A DNA stretch of 64,000 nt from JACJYC01 sp964558465. Lineage in GTDB: Bacteria; Bacteroidota; Bacteroidia; Chitinophagales; Saprospiraceae. Shown here piece by piece: positions 18,161 through 26,786 of the stretch (position 1 is its first letter; every line of letters starts with the position of its first letter). Under the pieces are notes generated by a model. It did no database searches. It saw only the letters and a program-made list of their open reading frames with translations, and was not told the DNA's origin. The stretch is from NCBI GenBank assembly GCA_964558465.1, contig CAZLEF010000022.1, positions 27,862-91,861 on the forward strand, read 5' to 3'. Position numbers and translations under genes: made by a program.

Positions 18161-19777
18161 ATGGGCTTGTTTTTGTTGTTCTACTATATCCTGTTAAGCG
18201 CATCATTGTACAAGGTTTTTGAGAAGGCCGGACAACCGGGCTGGAAGGCGCTGGTTCCGGGTTACAATTTTGTCGTATGGGCGCAACTGGTGGGCCGGAA
18301 GGGCGCTCATGCTGCCTGGATGCTGTTCCCCATCGTCAACTTTTTCATTTTTGCCGGCTTGTGCATTGACCTGGTCAGGTCTTTCGACAAACTGAGGTAT
18401 TGGCAAAGCGTGGTTGCCGTTGTGCTGGCGCCCGTTGCGTTTTTTTACCTCGGGTATGACCAAAAATCAAAATATACCGGGCCGACGCTGGAGCGGGAAA
18501 AGGCCTATCACGCCCAAATGGAGGAAGCAAAAGCCAAAAATAACACCCGCCAGCTGGAAAAACTCCGGGCGCAGAATCCATATAAAAAATCAAGCTTCAG
18601 GGAATGGGTGGAGGCCATCGTCTTTGCCGTTTTTGCAGCGGCCTTTATCCGGATGTTCCTCATTGAAGCCTATGTGATCCCCACGCCTTCGATGGAAGGA
18701 TCGCTGATGGTCGGCGACTTCCTGTTTGTCAGTAAAGCCCATTACGGGATCCGGATGCCGCAAACCATTGCGATGATCCCTTTGCTCCACAACCGGATAC
18801 CGGGGTTGGGGGGCGAATCCTACCTCGACAAACCCCACCTCAAATACAAACGCCTGCCGGCCATAGAAACCATTGACCGCAACGACCCGGTGGTTTTTAA
18901 TTTTCCGGCCGGCGACAGTGTTTACTTTTTCCCCGACCGCACCTGGACGGCAGAAGACTTTCGCTACGGCGCCATTCAGGAGTCGAGCCCCGGCTACGAT
19001 GCCCTGATCCGCGCCGGAAAGAAGAAACTGATCACCCGGCCGGTCGACAAAAAGGACCATTATATCAAGCGATGCATAGGCCTGCCCGGTGATTCGCTGG
19101 AAGTGAGGGACCGCCAGGTTTTTATCAATGGAGAAAAAGCCGAAAATCCGGAATTTATGCAATTCCTGTATCAGGTAAAAGCACCCAATGGATTGAACAA
19201 CAAGGCTTTGGAACGATTGGGCCTCAGCCCTGGCGACATCATTAAAACCAGGGACCTGCCGGTTGATGTATGGTTGCTCTTTCTATCCGGTCCGGAAAAA
19301 CAAGCCGTGTTGGCAACAGATACCAGCATGCGGATCGAACACGTGGATTTTGGCTTGTTTGACCGCAACCCGTATAAACTATTCCCCCATGATCCCAAAA
19401 ATTTTCCGGGATGGACCAACGACAACTTCGGGCCGGTCTACATTCCCAAAAAGGGGGCAACGGTTCAGATCAGCCCCCGGAACATCGCTTTGTACCGCCG
19501 GGTGATCCACCATTACGAAGGCAACGAACTGGAGGTCAAAAACGGCAAAGTGTACATCAACGGTGCGGAAGCTGCATCTTATACCTTTCAGCAGGATTAT
19601 TACTGGATGATGGGCGACAACCGGCACAACTCGGAAGACTCCAGAGTATGGGGCTTTGTGCCGGAAGACCATGTGGTCGGAAAGCCGTTGTTTATCTGGT
19701 TTTCCATCAAAGAAGGTAAAAATATTTTTACCGGGATCAATTGGAAAAGATTGTTCAAATCGGCGACTACAAATTGA
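18161..19777 (+). CDS. lepB: Signal peptidase I, long Bacteroidota form with N-terminal DUF5684-like membrane domain
   Basis: Removes signal peptides from Sec-exported proteins. From the ATG at 18161 the product is 538 residues. An N-terminal three-helix membrane segment (residues 1-110) includes VFEKAGQPGWKALVPGYN, a DUF5684-like signature. A charged linker and the S26 domain follow. Catalytic Ser is in TPSMEGSL (about residue 177) and Lys in DHYIKRCIGLPGDSLE (about residue 303). The C-terminal box is MMGDNRHNSEDSRVWGFVP. Ser and Lys are about 126 residues apart, against about 55 in E. coli, because of a large insertion. The upstream in-frame codon at 18125 overlaps the promoter motif and is rejected. 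Confidence 0.95.
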   Translation: MGLFLLFYYILLSASLYKVFEKAGQPGWKALVPGYNFVVWAQLVGRKGAHAAWMLFPIVNFFIFAGLCIDLVRSFDKLRYWQSVVAVVLAPVAFFYLGYDQKSKYTGPTLEREKAYHAQMEEAKAKNNTRQLEKLRAQNPYKKSSFREWVEAIVFAVFAAAFIRMFLIEAYVIPTPSMEGSLMVGDFLFVSKAHYGIRMPQTIAMIPLLHNRIPGLGGESYLDKPHLKYKRLPAIETIDRNDPVVFNFPAGDSVYFFPDRTWTAEDFRYGAIQESSPGYDALIRAGKKKLITRPVDKKDHYIKRCIGLPGDSLEVRDRQVFINGEKAENPEFMQFLYQVKAPNGLNNKALERLGLSPGDIIKTRDLPVDVWLLFLSGPEKQAVLATDTSMRIEHVDFGLFDRNPYKLFPHDPKNFPGWTNDNFGPVYIPKKGATVQISPRNIALYRRVIHHYEGNELEVKNGKVYINGAEAASYTFQQDYYWMMGDNRHNSEDSRVWGFVPEDHVVGKPLFIWFSIKEGKNIFTGINWKRLFKSATTN

Positions 19778-19824
19778 TATTCAACCGGTCATCCAAAAAC
19801 AATATTGAAAAATAAAGGAAATAA

Positions 19825-19856
19825 TTTGGCGGCTTACGCATAATCAACTACTTTTG
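19825..19856 (+). promoter_or_regulatory. rpsP promoter
   Basis: TTTG at 19825-19828, a 20-bp spacer and TACTTTTG at 19849-19856 match the Bacteroidota sigma consensus TTTG-N19-21-TAnnTTTG. The start codon is 69 bp downstream. The leader includes small palindromes (CCCTCGAGGG and TGGTTAAACCA). Confidence 0.75.
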
Positions 19857-19925
19857 CGCCGCTGAAAAACCGCCGTCCCCTCGAGGGAGTAAGCGGGTAT
19901 GGTTAAACCAAACGATTAAATTTTA

Positions 19926-20435
19926 ATGGCTGTAAAAATGAGATTGCAGCGGAAAGGCCGCAAAAAAGCGCCTTTCTACCACATTGTCGTAGCGGATGCA
20001 AGATCGCCGCGCGATGGGCGCTTTATTGAAAAACTGGGTACGTATAATCCCATGACCAAGCCGGCAACGATCGACCTCGACCGCGATCTTGCTTTTCAAT
20101 GGCTTTCCAACGGCGCTCAACCTACCGAAACCGTACGGGCAATCCTGCGTTTCAAGGGGGTGCTGTACAAAAAACACCTGATGCGGGGCGTCAATAAAGG
20201 CGCCATGACCACGGAAGAGGCTGACGCCAAATTCCAGACCTGGGTAGACGAGAAAGAGGCAAAAATCGCTTCCCGCATCGCCAAAGTCGAAAAAGAAAAA
20301 GCGGACTTCCATATCCAGGTTTCCGGCAAACCCAAAGTAGTGGCTGCCGTGGTTCCGGAAGTTACTCCCGAACCGGAAACAGAAGCGGAAACTCCGGCAG
20401 ATACCGCTGCAGAGATCGCTTCCGAAGAGGAATGA
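19926..20435 (+). CDS. rpsP: 30S ribosomal protein S16 with C-terminal extension
   Basis: S16 binds 16S rRNA in the small-subunit body. The N-terminal 85 residues are canonical (MAVKMRLQRKGRKKAPFYHIVVADARSPRDGRFIEKLGTYNP, given here as consecutive short motifs MAVKMRLQRKGRKKAPFY, then HIVVADARSPRDGRFIEKLG). The remainder is a charged helix (residues 120-145) and an acidic Pro/Glu/Ala-rich tail, making 169 residues against about 80-90 in most bacteria. Such extensions are common in Bacteroidota S16. It is monocistronic here, with its own promoter and terminator and without the usual rimM-trmD neighbours. Confidence 0.97.
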   Translation: MAVKMRLQRKGRKKAPFYHIVVADARSPRDGRFIEKLGTYNPMTKPATIDLDRDLAFQWLSNGAQPTETVRAILRFKGVLYKKHLMRGVNKGAMTTEEADAKFQTWVDEKEAKIASRIAKVEKEKADFHIQVSGKPKVVAAVVPEVTPEPETEAETPADTAAEIASEEE

Positions 20436-20463
20436 CCCGGAGGTTTCGGCTGTCTTCAAACAT

Positions 20464-20510
20464 GAGTCATCCCGAATTTTGGCATAGTCCAGGGTTCGGG
20501 ATGAATTTTT
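20464..20510 (+). terminator. rpsP terminator within a dispersed 41-bp palindromic element
   Basis: TCATCCCGAA (20467-20476) and TTCGGGATGA (20495-20504) form a 10-bp stem followed by ATTTTT. The 41-bp unit 20464-20504 recurs in inverted orientation at 33063-33103, sharing GAGTCATCCCGAATTTTG and the closing arm. Confidence 0.8.
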
Positions 20511-20532
20511 AGGGGTTAGCTGTCCCAAGGCT

Positions 20533-20588
20533 GAGTAATCGAGTAATTGAGTAATTGAGTAATTGAGTAATTGAGTAATTGAGTAATC
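20533..20588. repeat. Seven tandem GAGTAATY octamers
   Basis: Seven consecutive 8-bp units: GAGTAATC, five copies of GAGTAATT, then GAGTAATC. The unit length is not a codon multiple and no gene covers it. It lies just after the rpsP terminator. Confidence 0.95.
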
Positions 20589-20907
20589 GATGGGCTCAGT
20601 TCGGGCTACCGGTCCTCCCTTGGAGGTTCTCCATAGGTCCGTTCGGGCCGTACCTTCGGGAAACCAGCCGTTTGAAAAGGAGGGTGGTCGTTGTGGCGAC
20701 GGGGGAAAACATCAACAATCATCATTCATGTAATCTTAAATCATCAATCAAAAAATAGGATTGATGAATGACCGCGCCATGGCGCGGTGAACGATGATTG
20801 ATGATGTCAGGAGGAAAAAAAACCGGGATGACCCATATTTGTGTTTTCAGGCGGCAGGAAAGGCATTTTTTGATCAAGAATTTTTTCTTTTTGTCACAAA
20901 CTAAACG
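20589..20907. other. Non-coding spacer with palindromes
   Basis: No gene is visible. It contains a perfect 18-bp palindrome ACCGCGCCATGGCGCGGT at 20771-20788. This is flanked by imperfect CATCAATC/GATTGATG inverted repeats (about 20740-20815), which could extend it into a larger hairpin. Its function is unknown. Confidence 0.6.
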
Positions 20908-20915
20908 TATCTTTG
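20908..20915 (+). promoter_or_regulatory. -7 promoter element for the 21013 gene
   Basis: TATCTTTG matches TAnnTTTG exactly. A TTTG at 20890-20893 is closer (14 bp) than the usual -33 spacing. Transcription from here would give a leader of about 90 nt. Confidence 0.5.
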
Positions 20916-20957
20916 TGACTCTTACTGGGCTATACTTTATTCTAAAATATTGATGTG

Positions 20958-20992
20958 AACCTGGTAGTGCGCCTGAAATGCACTATCAGGTT
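20958..20992 (+). promoter_or_regulatory. Stable hairpin in the 5' leader of the 21013 gene
   Basis: AACCTGGTAGTGC (20958-20970) pairs with GCACTATCAGGTT (20980-20992) over 13 bp with one G-U and a 9-nt loop. It ends 20 nt before the start codon. It could control translation or mRNA stability, or be a protein-binding site. It resembles no named riboswitch known to me. Confidence 0.5.
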
Positions 20993-21012
20993 TACTCTTA
21001 AAATAAGCAGTT

Positions 21013-22407
21013 ATGTACGAACTGGATCAGGAATATATCGATCGTCTGGAGGTTTTGGCAGGCGAAATCCAGGAATCCGAAGAATTACAACAATACCTTG
21101 AAGAAGAGGAAGAAACGTTCTATCTTCAGCTCAAGGAGCGGTTTGAGCCCAAGATTGCAGCGATCTATGAAGAAGTCGCCGCCAAAGTTCCGCTCCAATT
21201 GATTCCGTTTGAAGTGGTGTTGCTGGATCCGCTGTTTGAAGGCTTGTTCCTGCCGAAGATCCTAGGGTATACCGTCCTGCGCGGTGAGGTGGATAAAAAT
21301 TTCAAATACGTCCGGCCCCAGAACCATTTCAGGGACGTATTATTGGCGATTGCAAATTCTTCCAATTTCGATATCATTAAAAAAAGGATCGGTCAGTCCA
21401 TTCAAATGGGCTTCGCCATGAGCAGCGATATCTGGGTGACCAACCTGATCAACAGCATCGAAAACAAAAAAGTCAGGTACTACCTGCAAGCGCAGAAACT
21501 GGACCGCTACAGGCGCGACACCGAACGAGCCACCGGCTACCGCCGCTATTGGAAGCAGTTTCAAAATGAAAACTTCCAGACGGCTGAATTCCCCGTGACC
21601 ATGGCCGGCCTTCAGGTTGAATTCAATTCCCTGAAGCAGTTTTTAATGCACCGCATCAGGATCAAAGCGGATAACTCCTCTTTGCTTGCTCCGCTCAGGG
21701 CTTTTGTCGCCAATGAAAAACTGCACAATTCAAAGGAATATCTTCAGATCCTTTATTTGTTTGCAGGTTTCTTTGAACTGTCCAGGGAAGACAAAGCCCT
21801 GGTCAATAAATACCTCAACGCCTCCCGGAAATCCATGCGGGAGTTTGATTTGCATTGGCTCCAATATGTACTGGAACTGCTCAAGACCAAAGATTTTGAG
21901 ATGGCCACCAAAGCGGATGAACGAATCTCTGAGCTTGTCGACCGCAAAATAAAGGACCAGTTGTCGGATTATTATGATCTGATGGATATCATCCATGGCC
22001 AGGGTTACGTCAACGAACCCGTGCAAGAGGCTGTGAAAAGGTTTTACAGCCGTTATGAGGGTTTGTCTGTGGTGAACGAATGTGTCCGGCAAACCATCTT
22101 CCAGTACCTGCAGCGGTATATTTCCCATCTTGAAATCCGGGATTACCCTGAACTATTTGAGATCGCCAGGCTGTTTCCGGTCTATATGGGAATCTTCTCC
22201 AATCAACAGTTCAACCAGGACCTTAAAGACCAGTCGATGGAATACATTGACAACCTGCTCAAGCAATTTGTTGACAAAAGGGGAAAGGATTACCAGGACA
22301 TCAAGAAGTTTGTCTCCACGGTGTTTGTCGATCTGAAATTCCTCACCGAAAAAGAAGTGGTCGAAATGTTTAAAACCCGCCGTAAACGCAAGCCTGCTGA
22401 CGCTTAA
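21013..22407 (+). CDS. Unrecognised cytoplasmic alpha-helical protein
   Basis: 464 residues with no signal peptide or membrane segment. The N-terminus is strongly acidic (EESEELQQYLEEEEETF-like, residues 18-38) and the C-terminus ends in a basic run (KTRRKRKPADA). The body is predicted almost wholly helical, with aromatic- and charge-rich segments (FDLHWLQYVLELLKTKDF, YHSLEIRDYPELFEIARLF-like). No catalytic motif is recognised. It is transcribed alone with its own -7 element and a structured leader. It could be a scaffold or helical-repeat protein, but no function can be assigned. Confidence 0.8.
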   Translation: MYELDQEYIDRLEVLAGEIQESEELQQYLEEEEETFYLQLKERFEPKIAAIYEEVAAKVPLQLIPFEVVLLDPLFEGLFLPKILGYTVLRGEVDKNFKYVRPQNHFRDVLLAIANSSNFDIIKKRIGQSIQMGFAMSSDIWVTNLINSIENKKVRYYLQAQKLDRYRRDTERATGYRRYWKQFQNENFQTAEFPVTMAGLQVEFNSLKQFLMHRIRIKADNSSLLAPLRAFVANEKLHNSKEYLQILYLFAGFFELSREDKALVNKYLNASRKSMREFDLHWLQYVLELLKTKDFEMATKADERISELVDRKIKDQLSDYYDLMDIIHGQGYVNEPVQEAVKRFYSRYEGLSVVNECVRQTIFQYLQRYISHLEIRDYPELFEIARLFPVYMGIFSNQQFNQDLKDQSMEYIDNLLKQFVDKRGKDYQDIKKFVSTVFVDLKFLTEKEVVEMFKTRRKRKPADA

Positions 22408-22492
22408 GTCGAAAATTTGTTTGTTCCGGTAGAATTTGAATGGACAATCACGCCTTAAAATGCATTTTTGAAGGAAATTAAAAGCCTTCATT

Positions 22493-23239
22493 GTGTTCAC
22501 CGATATTTTCAACGGTATATCTGCTTACGGGAATGCACTCCGGCTGATCAGCCGGTACGGTTTATGGGGGTACTTTATTGTACCAGCCCTAATTTGTATC
22601 GTGTTGGGCTCGACCATTATCGGCCTCGCCATTCAATTTGGGGGCAACCTTGGCGATTGGATGGTGAACTGGTGCCATTGGGATTGGTTCTGCGGCAAGA
22701 TCGACGCCGTGGCCGGCGTGTTGGGCGGGGTGTTTATCGGAGCTGTCGGGTTGATCCTGTTCAAAAACCTGGCTCTTGCGATTGCCTCACCTTTCATGAG
22801 CCTGCTCAGCGAACGCATTGAAAAATCATCGTCTTCCGTATATCAGGAAGCGGCGCTCAATCCTGCCAGAATGCTCAGGGAATTGATCCGCGGTCTCAGG
22901 ATCAGCCTTCGGAATATCATTCGGGAATTGTTTTTTACCATCCTGCTGGGTTTTGTACCCTTGGTCGGTCCCTTTCTCATTTTTTTGGTTCAGTCCTATT
23001 ATGCCGGTTTCGGGAATATGGACTACACGCTGGAGCGCCATTTCAACCTTCGGCAAAGTATCCGGTTCGTACGGAATAACCGCGGTCTTGCAATCGGGAA
23101 CGGGATTGTTTTTCTGTTGATGATCATGACGTTGGTGGGCTTCCTGTTTGCACTCCCGCTCAGCACGGTGGCCGCAACCACCGAAACCTTGAAGAGACTT
23201 GACGTCCGGCCGGTTATCCGACCGGAAAATCTGGTGTGA
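22493..23239 (+). CDS. EI24/CysZ-like (DUF540) membrane protein
   Basis: 248 residues with about four to five membrane helices. The arrangement matches the EI24 (Pfam) family that includes E. coli CysZ: an N-terminal amphipathic stretch (FNGISAYGNALRLI), a helix at 22-48, a second helix pair at 70-105 followed by ASPFMSLLSERIE, a central charged helix, then FVPLVGPFLIFLVQSYYAGFGNMDYTLERH. CysZ carries sulfate; here the substrate is not known. Translation starts at GTG 22493. The A-S-P-F-x-x-x-L-S-E-R motif is diagnostic for the family. Confidence 0.85.
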   Translation: MFTDIFNGISAYGNALRLISRYGLWGYFIVPALICIVLGSTIIGLAIQFGGNLGDWMVNWCHWDWFCGKIDAVAGVLGGVFIGAVGLILFKNLALAIASPFMSLLSERIEKSSSSVYQEAALNPARMLRELIRGLRISLRNIIRELFFTILLGFVPLVGPFLIFLVQSYYAGFGNMDYTLERHFNLRQSIRFVRNNRGLAIGNGIVFLLMIMTLVGFLFALPLSTVAATTETLKRLDVRPVIRPENLV

Positions 23240-23338
23240 AACCCGGGAAAATTCAGATTCAGGGCCGTTTCTTAAACCTTTCGAACCAGTGCAGAAGCCA
23301 ATGGGAAATAGGATCAGAATATTCCTCTGCATGCTACA

Positions 23339-23362
23339 AATTTTGCAGAAAGATGCAAAATT
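23339..23362. terminator. Bidirectional hairpin between convergent genes
   Basis: AATTTTGCA (23339-23347) and TGCAAAATT (23354-23362) form a perfect 9-bp stem with a 6-nt loop. It lies between the EI24 gene and the convergent Uma2 gene. Confidence 0.6.
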
Positions 23363-23401
23363 CCTGCGGACGGGAATTACGGAGTGGACGGAGAAAAAAT
23401 A

Positions 23402-24049
23402 TTATCTGGGCAATAAAATGCTCAGATCCAGTTCGAAACCCGGACAAACCTTCTCGCCGGAAAGTTTGGTTGAAAAACCGGTTACTTCCAGTACTGAACC
23501 GTCAGTCCGATAGACAAATGCATTTTGTGAAATCGGGTCGATCAACCAGGCGAGGCGAACGCCGTTTTTTATCCAGGTGTCTGTCATTTTTCGCTTGAGC
23601 TGTGCAAGACGATCGCTGGAAGAACGGACTTCAATGACAAAATCGGAAACCAGTGGAGCAAATTTTTTCCTTTGAACGGGAGAAAGGGCGGCAATTTTAT
23701 CCTGTGAAGCCCAGGCGCCGTCTGCTGATCTGGTAGAACCATCGGGTAGTTTGAAACCAGTGGAGGGACTGTAAACCGAGCCGGGCCTCCCTTGATTTTG
23801 CCACCACATAAAGAGGTAACCATAGACGATGCCTTCTGTGATTCCACCATCGTGATCAACTGGCGCCATGATATATATTGTTCCGTTTTTATCTTGTTCA
23901 ATCCGCAGATCCTGATTAGATGCACAGAAATCCTGAAATTCGGATTCGCTTAAATGGTGGGAAGGTTTAATTTGCAACTGCCCGCCCGGTATAGGTACTC
24001 CGGAAATGGTAATCGGATCAATATTGTATCTGGCAATGCCGGAAGCCAT
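23402..24049 (-). CDS. Uma2 family (DUF820) restriction-fold protein
   Basis: 215 residues from the ATG at 24049. This sits only 12 nt after a perfect -7 element TATATTTG (minus strand, 24069-24062), so the mRNA has a very short leader; the longer frame's TTG is not credible. The Uma2 nuclease-like fold is shown by LSESEFQDFCASNQDLRIE, the Asp in SADGAWAS, SDFVIEVRSSSDRLAQLKRKM with the E-x-R and K of the PD-(D/E)XK core, and AWLIDP. The family is widespread; most members have no proven function. Confidence 0.88.
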   Translation of the reverse strand: MASGIARYNIDPITISGVPIPGGQLQIKPSHHLSESEFQDFCASNQDLRIEQDKNGTIYIMAPVDHDGGITEGIVYGYLFMWWQNQGRPGSVYSPSTGFKLPDGSTRSADGAWASQDKIAALSPVQRKKFAPLVSDFVIEVRSSSDRLAQLKRKMTDTWIKNGVRLAWLIDPISQNAFVYRTDGSVLEVTGFSTKLSGEKVCPGFELDLSILLPR

Positions 24050-24061
24050 TGAAATTTTTTC

Positions 24062-24069
24062 CAAATATA
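24062..24069 (-). promoter_or_regulatory. -7 promoter element for the Uma2 gene
   Basis: TATATTTG on the minus strand is a perfect TAnnTTTG match, 12 nt before the ATG at 24049. Confidence 0.5.
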
Positions 24070-24093
24070 ACAATTTTCACGCAGAAACGGTTG

Positions 24094-26655
24094 TCATATC
24101 CAGCGCACCAGGTTCAATTCCTGCCGGTGGGGCAGCAGCTCATGTTTGGGATAAACCCGGAACCCATACTCGAATACCCCTGCAAAATTGAGGTTGGCCT
24201 TACATTGGTAAGTTGCCGTATTCTCCTCTATTTTGATCAGTTCGAAGGGGGTGGTCTGGATCAGTTTGAGTTCATCCTCGTTCAACCGTTTAAAAAATAT
24301 GACTTCGAGACCGACATGTTGGGCTTCGATCCCGTTGAGGTAAATCTTCAGGGTTGCCTCAAAGGGTTTGCCCATCGGGAGCGGATAATTGTCGGAATCA
24401 AAAACATGGGCTTCGACCAATTCGATATTGGACCAGTTCAAAGTCATATATGCCTTCCAGGAAGCCAGGGTGGCGGCGCGTTTGAAATTTTCCTTGATGA
24501 GGGTCTTACCGCGCTGGTAGAGCTTGCTGTAAAATTTCTGCTGGTAGTCGTCCAGCATCCGCTTCATGGTGAATTCCGGGGCTACCTCAGCGATAATATT
24601 CCGGATATAACCGACCCATTCCTGAGGGATGCCGTTTTCATCCCGTTTATAATAAGTGGGGATGATCTCAAAATCAAGGGTATTGTAGACCGATTCGGCA
24701 TCCAGTTCATCCTGGAGCCTGCTGTCCAGATAAGTGTTTTCGAGCGGCAATGCCCAACCGGCATCCGGACGGTAACCCTCTGCCCACCATCCGTCGAGTA
24801 CGCTGAAATTCATAACACCGTTCAGGGCCGCTTTCATGCCGCTGGTTCCGGAGGCTTCCTGCGGGCGGGTGGGAAAATTGAGCCAGATATCCACCCCCTG
24901 AACAAGGAGTTTGGCCATTTCCATATTGTAGTCTTCCAGGAAGATGACTTTGCCGATGAACTCCGGTTCCTTCGAAAGGTTGACGATATGCCGGATCAGG
25001 CCGATGCCGCCGCCGTCGGCAGGGTGCGATTTACCTGCAAACAGGAAAATCACCGGCCGGTCGGGGTTATTGAGGATGGCCCTGAGCCGTTCGCGGTTGG
25101 TGAACAGCAGGTGCGCGCGTTTATAGGTAGCAAAACGCCTGGCAAATCCAAAAACGAGCGCCTTGTCGTTAATTTTGTTCAGGGTTTCGAAAATAGCCCT
25201 CGGGTTCTCGCCTCTCCGGGTAAAATCAGCCTGCAATTTGGCGCGGACAAAGTCCAGCAGTTTTTTCTTCAGTTTCAGGCGGGTGTTAAAAATGGTTTCC
25301 GCGTCGACCTCATGGATTTTCCGCCAATGCACCTTGTTGGACTGGTCTTTCAGGAAATTTTTGCCGAAGGTTTCGCGGTAGATCTTGTGCCATTCAGCGG
25401 CGATCCAGGTAGGGTAGTGCACCCCGTTGGTGACATAGCCGATATGGAGTTCATCAGAGGTGTAACCCGGATAAAGGGCGTTGAACATTTTTTGGGAAAC
25501 CTCCCCGTGCAGTTTGCTTACTCCGTTGACCTCCTGCGATAGCCTGATCGCGAGGTTGCTCATGGAAAACCCTTCGTGCAAGTTGGCCGGGTTGGTTTTG
25601 CCCAGGGCGAACATCCGTTCCCAGGAAATGCCCATGGCCGGGGCGTAGGAATACAAATAGGATTTCAACAACCCTTCCGCAAAATAATCATGCCCGGCAG
25701 GTACGGGCGTATGCGTCGTGAATAAAGAAGTGGCGCGAACGACTTCGATCGCTTCTTCATAGCTCAATCCCCGGGCTTCGATAAGATCCTTGAGGCGTTC
25801 CAGCCCCAGAAATGCAGCATGGCCTTCGTTGCAATGGTAAATGTCGGCATCCAGGTGCATGGCCTTTATGGCCCTGATGCCGCCGATGCCCAGCAGGATC
25901 TCCTGTTTGAGCCGGTGTTCATTGTCGCCGCCGTACAACCGGTGGGTAAGCTGGCGATCCTCCCAGACGTTTTCATCGAAGTCTGTATCCAGCAAATAGA
26001 GGGGAATGCGGCCGACCTTGAGTTCCCATACCTTTACCCAAACGGTCCGGTCCTGAAGCGGGATGGATATTTTGATCCATTCGCCGTTTTGATCCCTGAC
26101 GGGAAGGATCGGCAATTTGGTGAATTCCTGCGGCGGGAAATTGTGGATCTGGTCGCCATTGAGAGAAATGGCCTGGGAGAAATAGCCATAGCGGTATAAA
26201 AGGCCGATGGCAAAAAGGTCGGTATTGCAATCTGACGCTTCCTTGAGATAATCGCCTGCGAGTACTCCGAGACCACCGGAATATAGCTTGAGCGAGGTGT
26301 GCAAGCCGAACTCCATACTGAAATAGGCGATTTTGGGGCCATTCCCGGAAGGTTTTTCAGCCATATATTGCTGGAAATCCCGGTTGACCTCCGAAAGCCT
26401 GGACATAAATCCCTTGTCTGCGAGCAATCGCTGTATGGTGTCCCCATCCAGTTCTTTGAGCAGGGCAACCGGATTATGGTGAAGGGCTTCAAATTTTTCA
26501 GGGAGAATGGATTCGATGAGTTCCAGTGCATTTTTATGCCAGCTCCACCACAGGTTGTGAGCCAGTTCATTTAATGGTGAAAGGGCTTCCGGCAACTGGG
26601 CCTCAATAAAAATCCGTTTGAGCTTGACACTGGCATCGCGAAGTTGTCCAATCAT
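24094..26655 (-). CDS. glgP: Alpha-glucan (glycogen) phosphorylase
   Basis: GT35 phosphorylase that releases glucose-1-phosphate from glycogen or maltodextrin. It has 853 residues, the usual length for the short bacterial type. The N-terminal DUF3417 segment (LPEALSPLNELAHNLWWSWH, residues 20-39) is followed by NEGHAAFLGLERL, TTHTPVPAGHD, and the PLP-binding region EASGTSGMKAALNG with the Lys at about residue 608. The substituted -GWWAEGY- after it is typical of this subgroup. No other glycogen genes lie nearby, so the gene appears to stand alone. Confidence 0.96.
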   Translation of the reverse strand: MIGQLRDASVKLKRIFIEAQLPEALSPLNELAHNLWWSWHKNALELIESILPEKFEALHHNPVALLKELDGDTIQRLLADKGFMSRLSEVNRDFQQYMAEKPSGNGPKIAYFSMEFGLHTSLKLYSGGLGVLAGDYLKEASDCNTDLFAIGLLYRYGYFSQAISLNGDQIHNFPPQEFTKLPILPVRDQNGEWIKISIPLQDRTVWVKVWELKVGRIPLYLLDTDFDENVWEDRQLTHRLYGGDNEHRLKQEILLGIGGIRAIKAMHLDADIYHCNEGHAAFLGLERLKDLIEARGLSYEEAIEVVRATSLFTTHTPVPAGHDYFAEGLLKSYLYSYAPAMGISWERMFALGKTNPANLHEGFSMSNLAIRLSQEVNGVSKLHGEVSQKMFNALYPGYTSDELHIGYVTNGVHYPTWIAAEWHKIYRETFGKNFLKDQSNKVHWRKIHEVDAETIFNTRLKLKKKLLDFVRAKLQADFTRRGENPRAIFETLNKINDKALVFGFARRFATYKRAHLLFTNRERLRAILNNPDRPVIFLFAGKSHPADGGGIGLIRHIVNLSKEPEFIGKVIFLEDYNMEMAKLLVQGVDIWLNFPTRPQEASGTSGMKAALNGVMNFSVLDGWWAEGYRPDAGWALPLENTYLDSRLQDELDAESVYNTLDFEIIPTYYKRDENGIPQEWVGYIRNIIAEVAPEFTMKRMLDDYQQKFYSKLYQRGKTLIKENFKRAATLASWKAYMTLNWSNIELVEAHVFDSDNYPLPMGKPFEATLKIYLNGIEAQHVGLEVIFFKRLNEDELKLIQTTPFELIKIEENTATYQCKANLNFAGVFEYGFRVYPKHELLPHRQELNLVRWI

Positions 26656-26786
26656 TGCTTTGATCTTTTAGTCGTCTTAAGTTTCGGGCGGGTCCGGGCG
26701 GGCCGGAGTTGATGCCCGGCCGCAAAAATAGAACTATTCCGGGAGGAATGTGCAAAAATAGGGCAGGAATTTGTGTAAAAGCTACA

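Noticed and set aside
24049..25542. 497-codon open frame on the plus strand
   Set aside because: It is antisense to glgP, whose phosphorylase motifs are unmistakable.
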